A stretch of 56,871 nt of DNA from Leptolyngbyaceae cyanobacterium CSU_1_3. GTDB lineage: Bacteria > Cyanobacteriota > Cyanobacteriia > Leptolyngbyales > Leptolyngbyaceae. Position 1 is the stretch's first letter; each line of letters starts with the position of its first letter. Below the pieces are notes generated by a model. The model worked only from the letters and a program-made list of their open reading frames with translations. It made no database searches and had not been told where the DNA came from. This document shows, in pieces, positions 8,489 through 17,333 of this stretch. A program made the translations under genes and the position numbers. The DNA lies in NCBI GenBank assembly GCA_012034655.1, contig JAAUOZ010000005.1, positions 1 to 56,871 on the forward strand, in the 5' to 3' direction.

Positions 8489-8822
8489 TTGAAACGAATT
8501 CTGTTGACCGTTTTACTGATTGCCACAGTTCTATTTAGCTTTACCCCCTCTGTTCTCGCGGCTGACCTGGACAACGGAGCTAAGGTATTTGGGGCGAACT
8601 GTGCCTCCTGCCACATGAATGGGCGAAATATGGTAAATCCTGCCAAAACGCTCCAGAAGGCAGATTTAGAGAAATACGAGATGGCTTCGATCGAAGCCAT
8701 TCAAATCAAGTTCAAAATGGTAAAAATGCAATGCCTGCATTCAAGGGACGTTTGAATGATTCCCAGATTGAAGACGTTGCTGCTTATGTGCTAGACCAAG
8801 CCGAGCAAGGCTGGAAGTCGTA
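8489..8822 (+). pseudogene. petJ: Cytochrome c6 with a one-base frameshift
   Basis: The gene encodes a signal peptide ([18 protein letters not shown]), then [16 protein letters not shown] with the haem-binding CxxCH motif. At about 8707-8708 one base, probably a C, is missing. The original frame then runs into unrelated residues and stops at 8755. The correct frame continues to TAG at 8820-8822 and encodes [13 protein letters not shown], which contains the methionine haem ligand, and a normal C-terminus ending AEQGWKS. The start is TTG at 8489, eight bases after AGAGGAG. Cytochrome c6 carries electrons from cytochrome b6f to photosystem I when copper is too scarce for plastocyanin. As written, the product could not be a functional cytochrome. 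Confidence 0.87.
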
Positions 8823-8887
8823 GTTAGTCGGTTGCTCTACAGTTTTGCGAGTAGAGCAACATACCAACATTAAATCAAACTACACTT

Positions 8888-9802
8888 ATGTCTCATCTTC
8901 AGAAGTTGCTCACCAGTTTTTGCATTGTCGCTATCCTCATCCTGTCTCTAGAGTTGCCCACGGCTTGGGCAGAGCCAGTAGAACAATTAGTGTCTCCATC
9001 CCAGGCGGTGTTTCAAACAGGAATCGCAGCATTTCACAACGAAAATTATCAACGGGCTACTGAAGCCTTTACACAAGTCATTCAACAACAACCCGATTTT
9101 GCACCTGCTTATAGCAACCGTTGCTTAACGCATCTAGTTCTCAACCAATACCAACAAGCGATCGCCGACTGTACTCAAGGGCTACAACTGGACCCAACTC
9201 ATGCCGAATTTTATCTCAATCGAGGACTGGCTTATGATCGGTTGGGCGAGTATCAGAACGCCGTAGCAGACTACAATCAACTGCTTCAACTTCAGCCTCA
9301 CGATTACCGGGCTTACTACAACCGGGGATTAGCACAGGTCGCGCTAGGGGAGAAGATTGCTGCCCTTGCAGACTATAACCAATCGCTTCAATACACTCCT
9401 TCGTCATCCACCTTGCAGCGTGCTGATATTTTGAATGACCGGGGCGTAGTGTACTTGCAGCTTCAAGAACCCCAACACGCGATCGCCGATTTTACTCAAG
9501 CGATTAGTCTCAATGCAAACGATGCAAAAGCCTATTTTAATCGGGCTTGTGCTTGTCATCATGAAGGCGACTTTTTGGCAGCACTGCATGATTTTGATCA
9601 GGTTCTAGCGTTAAGCCCGAATCATGCTCAAACCTATTTCAACCGAGGCGTGATGCACTATCAAATGGGAAATGTTGGAGAGGCGATCGCAGATCTTCAG
9701 CAAGCCGCCCAATGTTTTCATGAACAGGGCGAAACGATCGCTTATCAGAATACGCTGCATGTTTTGGAACAAATGCAGACAACTCCTTCAGCGTTTGCTT
9801 GA
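8888..9802 (+). CDS. Secreted tetratricopeptide-repeat protein
   Basis: A 304-residue protein with a signal peptide (to about residue 28, ending PTAWAEP) followed by about six to seven TPR units of 34 residues. Repeats are recognisable by lines such as YSNRCLTHLVLNQYQQAIAD, YNRGLAQVALGEKIAALADY and YFNRGVMHYQMGNVGEAIAD. It should be a periplasmic scaffold protein, partner unknown. It sits between petJ and the PepSY gene, both preceded by GACN5GTC sites. It has no such site itself and begins 65 bases after petJ, so read-through from the petJ promoter is possible. Confidence 0.85.
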   Translation: MSHLQKLLTSFCIVAILILSLELPTAWAEPVEQLVSPSQAVFQTGIAAFHNENYQRATEAFTQVIQQQPDFAPAYSNRCLTHLVLNQYQQAIADCTQGLQLDPTHAEFYLNRGLAYDRLGEYQNAVADYNQLLQLQPHDYRAYYNRGLAQVALGEKIAALADYNQSLQYTPSSSTLQRADILNDRGVVYLQLQEPQHAIADFTQAISLNANDAKAYFNRACACHHEGDFLAALHDFDQVLALSPNHAQTYFNRGVMHYQMGNVGEAIADLQQAAQCFHEQGETIAYQNTLHVLEQMQTTPSAFA

Positions 9803-9830
9803 GTCGCTGCAATCTAAAGGTTTGTAACAG

Positions 9831-9853
9831 TTTGACAGCCTGTCTTTTGACAG
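9831..9853. promoter_or_regulatory. GACN5GTC-TTTTGACA element before the PepSY gene
   Basis: GACAGCCTGTC at 9834-9844 is followed by TTTTGACAG and preceded by TTT, 68 bases before the ATG of the PepSY membrane protein. It matches the petR-petJ elements in arrangement and is close to the one at 48703-48724 over about 22 positions. TTTTGACA could also serve as a -35 region, in which case PetR binding just upstream would suit activation. Confidence 0.6.
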
Positions 9854-9911
9854 TGTTCTCAGGTGTGAGGCATAGTCATCACGCCTCTGTTTTTGACACA
9901 AAACCATCAAG

Positions 9912-11357
9912 ATGAGTGAATCGGCAACCGCTTTCAATCAGACCTCAACCACCCAATCTCCGGGTAATCGCTTTTACCGTACTGTTTGGCGATGGCACTT
10001 CTATGCCGGGTTGTTTGTCATTCCCTTCATGCTCATTCTGGCAGCAACAGGGATTATCTATCTCTTCAAGCCGCAGTTAGATGCTGCTATGTATCACAAT
10101 CTGATGTTTGTGCAGCCTGGAATAACTGCGCTACCTTACACAGAGCAGGTACAGTCTGCTCAGAATGTTTATCCTGATGCAACCGTAACGCAAATTACGC
10201 CCAATGTTGCCCCCGATCGCAGTACCGAAGTGTCAATTGCAACGGCAAATGAGCGTAACCTGATGGTCTTTGTGAATCCCTACAACGGTCAGGTGTTGGG
10301 CGATCGCGATGAGGATAATAACCTCCAGGCGATCGCCAGAAAGATTCATGGCGAGTTGCTGATCGGCAAAGTTGGAGATTATTTGGTTGAACTGGCTGCC
10401 TGCTGGGGGTTGGTGCTGCTCATTTCGGGACTTTACCTGTGGTTACCCCATAACAGGTTCTCAGTCTTAGGCACTCTCGTTCCCCGACTCTGGAGCAAAA
10501 ATCAACGGATATTCTGGCGAGACTTACACGCGGTTCCCGGATTTTATGGCATTCTCCTGATTGGCTTTTTGATTCTCACAGGTTTGCCCTGGAGTGGCTT
10601 TTGGGGAGATACCTTTGCTCAAGTATGGGGCAGATTTCCAGCCCAGATGTGGGATGACGTTCCTCAATCAACGGTTTTGACTGGCTCACTGAATCAACGT
10701 GGACAGGTTGTGCCCTGGGCGGTGCAACAGCTACCCATGCCTCAATCTACAGCATCCAGTCATAGCAACCACTCCGGTCATAGCGATACCAGTTCTACGG
10801 CTCAAGCAGGTGTTGCTCCCAGTACGACTGTGGATCTCAACTCTGTGATTGCCCTAGCTCAGTCGAAAGGTGCGCCTCCTGGCTTCACTGTAACGCCACC
10901 GGAGGGAGAAGCCGGGGTCTATACCGTTGCGGCATTCCCGAATGATCCGACTCAGGAGGTGACGATGCACATTGACCAGTACAGCGGCAAAGTGCTGGCA
11001 GATGTCCGTTGGAACGATTATGGTCTGGTTCCCAAAGCTGTGGAGATGGGCGTTGCTATCCACATGGGGAAATATTTTGGACTGCCAAACCAATTGCTGA
11101 TGCTGCTGGCAGCGTTAATTGCAATGTTGCTTTCTATTACGGGAGCCGTGATGTGGTGGCAACGTCGCCCTAAAGAATCGGGATGGATTGGCGCTCCAGC
11201 GATGCCGCCCTATGTGCAAAACTGGCGAGTGCCACTGGCGATCGTTGCCGTTTTGGGACTGGCATTTCCATTAGTCGGTCTTTCATTAGTGATTGTGCTA
11301 TTGCTGGACTATTTTGTGTTGTCCCGCATTCCCGCCCTCAAGCGAATTTTTAACTGA
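9912..11357 (+). CDS. PepSY-associated transmembrane protein (PiuB-like)
   Basis: A 481-residue inner-membrane protein of the PepSY_TM family (PiuB/iron-regulated membrane protein type). The first helix carries WRWHFYAGLFVIPFM. Further helices lie near residues 160-180, 215-235, 390-420 and 440-470, with extracytoplasmic PepSY-type domains between them. Conserved HGELLIG and RDLHAVPGFY motifs supply histidines that may bind haem. A low-complexity insert rich in Ser/His (SSHSNHSGHSDTSS) lies near residue 285. Relatives are induced by metal starvation and may be reductases acting on metal chelates. The GACN5GTC element upstream points to copper here, which is inference. The His/Met-repeat gene follows after 10 bases. 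Confidence 0.85.
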   Translation: MSESATAFNQTSTTQSPGNRFYRTVWRWHFYAGLFVIPFMLILAATGIIYLFKPQLDAAMYHNLMFVQPGITALPYTEQVQSAQNVYPDATVTQITPNVAPDRSTEVSIATANERNLMVFVNPYNGQVLGDRDEDNNLQAIARKIHGELLIGKVGDYLVELAACWGLVLLISGLYLWLPHNRFSVLGTLVPRLWSKNQRIFWRDLHAVPGFYGILLIGFLILTGLPWSGFWGDTFAQVWGRFPAQMWDDVPQSTVLTGSLNQRGQVVPWAVQQLPMPQSTASSHSNHSGHSDTSSTAQAGVAPSTTVDLNSVIALAQSKGAPPGFTVTPPEGEAGVYTVAAFPNDPTQEVTMHIDQYSGKVLADVRWNDYGLVPKAVEMGVAIHMGKYFGLPNQLLMLLAALIAMLLSITGAVMWWQRRPKESGWIGAPAMPPYVQNWRVPLAIVAVLGLAFPLVGLSLVIVLLLDYFVLSRIPALKRIFN

Positions 11358-11367
11358 GTTGAGTTCA

Positions 11368-11658
11368 ATGAATGAAACGTTAAAGAAACGGAAAAAAGTA
11401 TCGGTGGGAATTGGCGCTCATGGAGTAGTTGCGATCGGGGTGTCTGCACACGGAGTTGTGGCGATCGGGGTTGTCACACATGGCATTGTCTCGATCGGGC
11501 TTGTCTCAATGGGGATATTCTCCTTTGGCTTGGTCTCGATGGGGCTTCTAAGCTCAGGATTGGTGACGATGGGGTTGGCGGCGTTTGGTCAACACAGTAT
11601 GGGATTGGTGCAACCCGCTCAGAACCAGCACGATACTCATCATCACCATTCGCCATGA
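11368..11658 (+). CDS. Decapeptide-repeat protein rich in His and Met
   Basis: From ATG 11368 the product has about 96 residues. A short basic start (NETLKKRKKVS) precedes six consecutive ten-residue units of the form xxxHGVVAIG, changing along the protein to xxSMGLVSxG. Each unit has a His-Gly or Met-Gly at the same position, so the first three present histidines and the rest methionines. The tail is HDTHHHHSP. The regular glycine/beta-branched pattern suggests a stacked, membrane-associated or solenoid fold. I do not recognise a named family. It starts ten bases after the PepSY gene, so they are probably co-transcribed. Spaced His/Met ligands suit Cu(I)/Cu(II) binding, but this is inference. 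Confidence 0.72.
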   Translation: MNETLKKRKKVSVGIGAHGVVAIGVSAHGVVAIGVVTHGIVSIGLVSMGIFSFGLVSMGLLSSGLVTMGLAAFGQHSMGLVQPAQNQHDTHHHHSP

Positions 11659-11664
11659 ATGTAC

Positions 11665-11714
11665 CAGGCAAGAAAGTTAAGCATTGGAATGGCAATTCGT
11701 AAGTTTCTTGCCTG
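11665..11714. terminator. 11-bp inverted repeat between convergent genes
   Basis: Perfect arms CAGGCAAGAAA (11665-11675) and TTTCTTGCCTG (11704-11714) enclose a 28-base loop. The repeat lies between the stop of the His/Met-repeat gene and the end of the convergent methyltransferase gene, a fitting place for a bidirectional terminator. No T-tract follows either arm, so its role is uncertain. Confidence 0.4.
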
Positions 11715-11725
11715 AACTGTGTTAA

Positions 11726-12496
11726 CTAACGCACTGCCAACAAAATCCGATCGTCAAATCGCTGCCAAATGGTACTGACTTCTCGAAAGCCTGCCTCTTG
11801 CAGGGCTGCCTCATGAATCACCAGCGTTGGCTCATGCTCAGTAAATCGAGGTTGAAAGCGTCGATGTCTTTCGCTTAGCAACGCTTTGAGATCTGCTTCT
11901 TGCTAGATCGCCTGCCACCACTGCTGCCAATCTTCTTGCTTGCTCACCGAAAATGCCTGCTCCTCCTGCTGTGCTTGCACTGCCTTTGCTAAACGTTGAA
12001 TTGTGCCTAAGTGTGGTGGAAAGTAGAGATGATCGCCGTTGAGGAACACACCACCCGGACGGATAACCTGACCAAGTTTCTGATAAAGATGCACCAGTCG
12101 ATCGATCGGCAACCAGTGCAGTGCGGTTGTCGTCAAAACGGCATCAACCTGAGTGTCTCCCATTTGTTCTAACCAGTCATCCTGCGTTAAATCCGCCTCG
12201 ATCCAACGCAGCCGATCGCCCATTGACCCTAATACACCCTGACCGATCGCCAGCAAAACCGGATCATAATCAATGGCAACACAGTTGGCTTGCGGAAAGC
12301 GGTTCAGTAAACGCTGGCTGATTGCACCGGGACCACAAGCCAGATCAATGGCGGTGAACGATGTGGGCAACAGGTGAGCGATCGCATCCAGCATGATTTG
12401 AAACCGCTCTTCTCGATAGGGAAGATAGCCGCTTTGTTGAGCATCCCAACGCTCAAGCCATTGGTGCCAGTTGATTTTCAGTAGATTGTTTGTCAT
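11726..12496 (-). pseudogene. SAM-dependent methyltransferase with in-frame TAG
   Basis: A class I methyltransferase (about 256 codons) with the SAM motif AIDLACGPGAISQRLL near residue 45, then VDAVLTTTALHWLP and RPGGVFLNGDH. TAG at 11903-11905 stops the first 197 codons. The same frame then continues for another 58 codons to a TAG at 11726-11728, encoding a normal-looking tail (EPTLVIHEAALQEAGF, WQRFDDRILLAVR). It overlaps the preceding ATPase gene by four bases, so it is the last gene of the decayed ABC operon. The substrate is unknown; it might modify a metal chelator handled by the transporter. A truncated product would keep the SAM-binding fold. Confidence 0.75.
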
Positions 12497-13311
12497 GGTT
12501 TTGTAGCGTAAATGAAGGATTTGCGATCGCGGGGATGGACAGGTAATTGAGCGGCGATTAACTGTCGGGAATAGGGATGCTGTAGTTTGCTCAAATCCAG
12601 GGAATCAATTGATTCCACGATTGCTCCTTTGTGCATGATGACGAATCGATCGGCAAGGTAAGCCACGGCAGCCAGATCATGGGTAATGAACAGGTAAGAC
12701 AGGTGAAATTGTTGCTTCAGATCGAGCAGTAGATCAAGAATTTGAGCCTGAATGGTCATGTCCAGGTTAGAGACAGGCTCATCCAACACAACCAGTTTTG
12801 GCTTGAGGGCGATCGCCCGTGCAATCGTGACGCGCTGCAACTGCCCGCCGCTAAACTGATGAGGATATTTATCCGCATCCGCCGCAGCTAAACCGACGGT
12901 TTCCAGGAGTTGAATGGTGAGATCCGTTACCTCGGTAGCCGTCAGATTCAAGTAGTTGCGGATGGGTTCACTGATAATCTCCCTGACATTGAATCGCGGA
13001 TTCACAGCATTAAAGCTATCTTGAAAAACCACCTGCATGTCGCGCCGCAGCGATCGCAGTTTCTGTGATTTTAGCTGGCTCAGTTCTTGTCCCTGAAACC
13101 AGATCTCACCGCGATCGGGCTTTTCTAAGCCCAGCACTATTCGTCCTAACGTGCTTTTTCCGGCACCACTTTCCCCCACCACGCCCAAACAGCTTCCAGG
13201 GGTAAGATCGATCGAAACATCCTGCAACGCCGGAATACGCTGTGTTTTGCCGCTCCAGCCCAACCGCAACTGATAGGTTTTAGAAACGTGCTGCACCGAT
13301 AGTAAGGTCAT
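12493..13311 (-). CDS. ABC transporter ATPase, Opp/Dpp/Nik type (second)
   Basis: A 272-residue ATPase of the NikE/OppF group. Walker A GESGAGKST near residue 47, Q-loop VFQDSFNAVNPRF, signature SGGQLQRVTIARA near 152, Walker B LVVLDEPVSNLDM and the switch histidine FITHD are all present. It is reasonably complete and overlaps its neighbours by four bases on both sides. Its permease partners are damaged (an IS insertion in one, loss of the first half of the other) and no binding-protein gene adjoins it. The operon as a whole should be non-functional unless permeases are supplied elsewhere. Confidence 0.88.
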   Translation of the reverse strand: MTLLSVQHVSKTYQLRLGWSGKTQRIPALQDVSIDLTPGSCLGVVGESGAGKSTLGRIVLGLEKPDRGEIWFQGQELSQLKSQKLRSLRRDMQVVFQDSFNAVNPRFNVREIISEPIRNYLNLTATEVTDLTIQLLETVGLAAADADKYPHQFSGGQLQRVTIARAIALKPKLVVLDEPVSNLDMTIQAQILDLLLDLKQQFHLSYLFITHDLAAVAYLADRFVIMHKGAIVESIDSLDLSKLQHPYSRQLIAAQLPVHPRDRKSFIYATKP

Positions 13312-14096
13312 CGTCTTGCTTCCAGGTGAGGGGTTAGCCGAGAGGCAAGCAGCGATCGCGTGTAGGGATGTTGAGGCTGGTCAAATAACTGCTCGACGCT
13401 GGTTTGCTCGACAAACTCACCGTTCCGCATCACAGCAACGCGATCGGCGAGTTGAGCAATCACCCCCAGGTCATGGGTAATTAACAGCAGAGCACAATTG
13501 GTTTGCTGTTGCAGTTGCTTGATCAGTCCCAGAATTTGCATTTGGGTAATCACATCTAATGCGGTTGTCGGTTCATCAGCAATCAAGACTTGCGGCTGTA
13601 AAGAGAGTGCGATCGCAATCATCACCCGTTGCAGCATGCCACCACTCAGTTGAAACGGAAATTGACGCAGTATTCGGTGTGGATCGGTTAAACCCACAGC
13701 GTTTAGATGTTCAGTGGCGATCGCACGAGCCGCAGTATCTGTGAGTGAGCGGTGCGATCGCAGGGTTTCGATGAATTGTCGCTGAATGGTGGCGATCGGG
13801 TTGAAGAAACTGACCGGATTTTGCAGAATCATGCCGATTTTGGGTCCCCGAATCTGGCGCAACTCAGCCTGATTTAGCCCGATTAATTCCTGTCCTGCAA
13901 TCTGAACACTACCTTGAACCGTTGTTCCTTTCAACAATCCCAGAATCGATAGACAGGTGACACTTTTACCGCTGCCGCTTTCGCCAATGATGCCCAAAAC
14001 GTTGCCCGGTTGCAGTTGAAAGCTGACATTTCGGACGATCGATTTCGCCGCAAATGCAACCTGCAAATTATCAACAGTCAGAACAGGATCAACCAT
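13308..14096 (-). CDS. ABC transporter ATPase, Opp/Dpp/Nik type (first)
   Basis: A 262-residue ATPase of the NikD/OppD group, with Walker A GESGSGKSVT near residue 37, Q-loop MILQNPVSFFNPI, signature LSGGMLQRVMIAIA, Walker B VLIADEPTTALDV and LITHD. The C-terminal oligopeptide-transporter extension is short, which is usual for NikD-like members. Its ATG overlaps the true end of the permease gene (14089) by eight bases, showing that the permease remnant and this ATPase were once one operon. An IS4-family element now separates most of the permease from it. Confidence 0.88.
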   Translation of the reverse strand: MVDPVLTVDNLQVAFAAKSIVRNVSFQLQPGNVLGIIGESGSGKSVTCLSILGLLKGTTVQGSVQIAGQELIGLNQAELRQIRGPKIGMILQNPVSFFNPIATIQRQFIETLRSHRSLTDTAARAIATEHLNAVGLTDPHRILRQFPFQLSGGMLQRVMIAIALSLQPQVLIADEPTTALDVITQMQILGLIKQLQQQTNCALLLITHDLGVIAQLADRVAVMRNGEFVEQTSVEQLFDQPQHPYTRSLLASRLTPHLEARR

Positions 14097-14167
14097 TTTG
14101 CAACTTCGCTTTCAACGTTTCAGATCGCACTTGCTTTTCCATGCGTGGATCAAGCACATCCCGCAGT
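14089..14167 (-). pseudogene. 3' end of the inner-membrane permease, cut off by IS
   Basis: Reading toward the ATPase gene, this stretch encodes LRDVLDPRMEKQVRSET and a short tail ending in TGA at 14091-14089. That is the normal C-terminus of a NikC/DppC/OppC-type permease, which typically closes with GDVLRDxLDPR. Its upstream part resumes at 16528 on the far side of the IS element, where the frame breaks after GDVLRD. The flanking bases ATCCCGCAGT at 14158-14167 are repeated at 16527-16536 as the target duplication. Confidence 0.82.
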
Positions 14168-14247
14168 CTAAGTACCGGACAAAAGCTTGCAAAAGGATGC
14201 CAGGAGGGGTTTCATGAGAATTACCACATTCTGTACCATGAGACCCC

Positions 14248-15226
14248 ATGCATCAGATTACTCTAATCCGCAAAACTTTGCAGCCCCATCTCCCTGACTG
14301 GCACGGGGCACGCATCACCTTCCTGGCTCTGTTCTTGGTCGCCCTATTTCGCGTCAAAACCGTTGACCTGTCTCAACTGGCCACCGGCTTCATGGGCAAC
14401 GCTAAAACTGAATCCAATTACAAACGCTTGCAACGCTTCTTCACAGGCTTTGAACTCAACTACTTCAGTGTCTCCAAACTAGTGGTCAACTTGATGCAGA
14501 TTCCGCAACCCTGGGTGCTCTCAGTTGACCGCACTAGTTGGGAGTTTGGCAACTGTTGTCACAACATCTTGACACTAGGGATTGTCCACAACGGCATTGC
14601 TTTGCCACTGTTTTGGTGGATGCTGGGCAAAAAAGGCAACTCCAACACGGATGAGCGCATCGACTTGCTTGGTGAGTTCTTCTGTGTTTTTCCATCTGCC
14701 AAGGTCGCCTATCTCACAGCAGACCGAGAGTTCTTGGGCAAAGAGTGGTTTGAGTACCTGATTGATCATGCAAATTTGCGTTTCGCATCCGATTCGCCAT
14801 AGTGACAAACTCGATGATGGACAGCAATGTCTAAGTGCGAAAGTGGTCTTTAGCGCCCTGCAACCTAATCAGCAGCAGGTACTGAGCCGACGGCGGAGGT
14901 TGTGGGGGCATTGGCTGTATGTCTGTGCCCTGCGGCTAGCAGATCGTTCCTTGCTAATTGTGGTGAGTTCATCCCAGCCAGAGAGAGCAATTGCAGACTA
15001 TGGCCGTCGTTGGGCAATAGAGACGTTATTTGGCTGCCTAAAGACTCGCGGCTTCTGTCTGGAATCAACGCATCTCAAAGACCCAGAGCGCTTATCGCGG
15101 ATGATAGCGTTGCTGAGCATTGGGTTATGCTGGGCGTTTCTAACGGGAGAATGGTTAGCCGAGGGGAAGCCGATTATCATCAAAAAGCATGGGCGCAAAG
15201 CTAGTAGTCTGTCAACTTTGTTTTGA
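14248..15226 (+). pseudogene. IS4-family transposase, frameshifted and interrupted
   Basis: The first part (14248-14802) contains the first acidic active-site region (LSVDRTSWEFG) and the second (YLTADREFLG). A one-base shift near 14785-14795 moves the frame to that of 14762-15226, which carries the YREK signature YGRRWAIETLFGCLK (Tyr-x2-Arg-x3-Glu-x6-Lys). The normal continuation after KKHGRKA is found beyond the nested element at about 16422-16527 (SIFRYGFDYLRRVFLNIDEH). The transposase is therefore broken twice and cannot be made as one protein. Confidence 0.87.
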
Positions 15227-16419
15227 TGGATAAAATAGGGGACAATTGAGAGGTAGATACGTGATGCTAACCATGCCTCAAAAGAAGTACATCGTAGCTC
15301 TTAGCTGTGAAGAACGGGAGGCTCTAGAGAGCCTAACGACAACCGGAAAAAACGCCGCTTACAAACTCAATGATGCTCGAATTTTGCTCAAAGCTGACAT
15401 CAACCAAGAAGGCGGTGGTTGGCGGGATCAAGACATCAGCGATGCCCTCGATATCAGCGTTTCTACGATTGAACGAGTTCGGCAACGTTTGGTTGAACAA
15501 AGTTTAGAGGCGGCATTATCGCGTCAAACTCCGAGTCGAACCAAGCCCCGCTTACTCGATGGCGAACAAGAAGCGCATTTGATTGCTCTGGCTTGTGCGG
15601 AGACACCCGAAGGACAGGGGAAATGGAGCGTTCGCCTCTTAGCAGACCAACTGGTTGAGTTGGGACATGTGGAGAGTATTTCGCATGAAACTGTACGCCA
15701 AACGCTGAAAAAAACGAACTCAAACCCTGGTTACAACAATGCTGGGTAATTCCTCCAAAAGCCAGTGGCGAGTTTGTTTACTACATGGAAGATGTTTTGA
15801 GCGTCTACACGCGTCCTTATGACCCACGCTATCCTGTGGTCTGTTTCGATGAAACCAGCAAACAATTAGTGCTTGAAAAGCAAGTTCCCCTGCCCCCAAA
15901 ACCCGGTCAACCGAAGCGGTATGACTACGAATATGAACGCAATGGGGTCTGTAATCTCTTCATGATCTCTGAACCTTTAGCCGGATGGCGACATGTAGAA
16001 GTCACCGAGCGGCGCACCAAACAGGACTACGCCAAGCAAATGAAATATCTCGTGGATGTGCGTTACCCTGATGCCGCATGGATTACTGTCGTGCATGACC
16101 AACTCAATACCCATGACCCGTCTGCTTTGTATGAGACGTTTGAACCCCAAGAAGCCAAGCGAATTCTAGACAAATTAGAGATTCATTACACCCCCAAGCA
16201 TGGTAGTTGGCTCAACATGGCAGAAATCGAACTGAGTGTATTAGCCCGTCAGTGCTTGGATCGTCGCATTCCAGATCAGGATTCGTTGAAACGGGAAATT
16301 GCTGCCTGGGAAGAACGCAGAAATGATCAATCTCGCACCATTGATTGGCAATTTACCACCGAAGATGCCCGGATCAAACTTAAGCGACTTTATCCCTCAA
16401 TTCTTTCTTGACAGACTAC
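15204..16419 (+). mobile_element. IS630-family insertion sequence inside the IS4 element
   Basis: The ends are perfect 12-base inverted repeats, GTAGTCTGTCAA (15204-15215) and TTGACAGACTAC (16408-16419), flanked on both sides by the TA dinucleotide (15202-15203, 16420-16421) that IS630-family elements duplicate. The length is 1216 bases. Removing it and one TA joins the IS4 transposase frame again. The intact ends and open frames suggest a recent insertion. Confidence 0.92.
15264..16411 (+). CDS. IS630-family transposase made by -1 frameshifting
   Basis: Two overlapping frames encode one transposase. The first (to 15749) holds the N-terminal helix-turn-helix (DISDALDISVSTIERVRQRL). The second (open from about 15700, listed start 15785, stop 16411) holds the DDE domain: VCFDETSK, VHDQLNTHD and the final acidic motif region NMAEIELSVL. 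The switch can occur at a run of seven A residues at about 15718-15724 (CTG AAA AAA ACG). A -1 slip there gives the continuous sequence LKKNELKPWLQQCWVIPP leading into the DDE domain. Programmed -1 frameshifting at A-runs is known in this family. Start ATG 15264 is a choice among several. Confidence 0.85.
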
Positions 16420-16527
16420 TAGGAGTATCTTTCGGTATGGTTTTGACTATCTGCGGAGAGTGTTTCTGAATATAGATGAGCATCAAACCCAGTTTCAGCA
16501 AGCCTTACAACTTTTGTCCTGTACTTA

Positions 16528-17333
16528 TCCCGCAGTACATCACCCACAATATTAAATGCGAGTGTCGTGATAAAAATCATCAGCCCTGGATAAAGCATCA
16601 GTTCTGGCTGGCGGCGGAAATACTCACGTCCATCATTGATCATGGCTCCCCACTCCGGCGTGGGAGGCTGAATGCCTAATCCCAGAAATGATAAGCCTGC
16701 AATGTGCAAAATCATGTGGCTGATGTCGAGTGATGTGAGAATGGCAAGTTCTGCGATCGTAAATGGCAAGATGTGTTTGAACATGATCGGCAAACTGCTT
16801 GCCCCTGAAACGATCGCCGCCTGAATAAAATCACTTTCCTTGACGCTTAAAACACGACTGCGAACAATGCGGGCATAGCCTGCCCAGTGGGTTATTGCCA
16901 GGGCAAAGATTAAATTCCCGACTCCGGCTCCCCAAATGCCAACGATCGCCAACGACAAAATCAGCGCCGGAAACGCGAGAAACACATCACACACTCGCAT
17001 CAGCCAGCTATCCACTCTGCCACCCACATAGCCTGCGATCAAGCCAACAACCAGGCTAATCGTCGTTGTCAGCGCAATCACCACCAGGGAAATGGATAGT
17101 GACACTCGCGCCCCATAGATCAAGCGGGACAGGATACAACGACCCAGATGATCGGTTCCGAGCGGAAAGGCAGCACTGGGCGGCTGAAGTTTCTGCATCA
17201 AATCAACCGCTAAGGGATCGTGGGGGGCGATCAGCGGGGCAAAGATGGCGGTGAGAACAACGATCGCAATCAGGCTCAGACCCAACCAGGCCAGTTTGTG
17301 ATCTAAAAGTTTTTGCAAAATTGCCATAATCAA
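16528..17333 (-). pseudogene. Inner-membrane permease (NikC/DppC type), 3' end displaced by IS
   Basis: About 268 codons of an Opp/Nik-type second permease. The N-terminal helix and the FPLGTDHLGRCILSRL motif near residue 60 are typical, as is the EAA-loop-like segment with VSGASSLPIMFKHILP, then LSFLGLGIQPPTPEWG near 225. The frame continues artefactually into the IS4 end and stops at 16419. The genuine last residues lie at 14089-14167. It overlaps the upstream permease by four bases (17330-17333). Confidence 0.87.

Larger units (their letters stand above)
14168..16527 (+). mobile_element. IS4-family insertion sequence carrying a nested IS630 element
   Basis: Terminal inverted repeats TAAGTACCGGACAAAAG at the left and CTTTTGTCCTGTACTTA at the right (one mismatch) bound about 2.36 kb. 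The flanks show a 9-10 base target duplication (TCCCGCAGT at 14159-14167 and 16528-16536). Removing the element restores the permease reading frame as IVGDVLRDVLDP. The transposase has the IS4-family YREK signature. The element is itself interrupted at 15203/16420 by an IS630-family insertion, so two separate transposition events are recorded. Confidence 0.9.

Noticed and set aside
5636-11905. Genome-wide recoding of TAG as glutamine
   Set aside because: TAG also ends genes with normal C-termini here, for example at 21637-21639, 37964-37966, 40693-40695 and 8820-8822. Recoding would extend those products, so two isolated read-through-like cases are better explained by mutation or error.
15264-16411. 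IS630 transposase counted as a broken gene
   Set aside because: The frame change lies at a seven-A run and -1 frameshifting at such runs is normal for this family, so it is kept as functional and not counted with the lesions.
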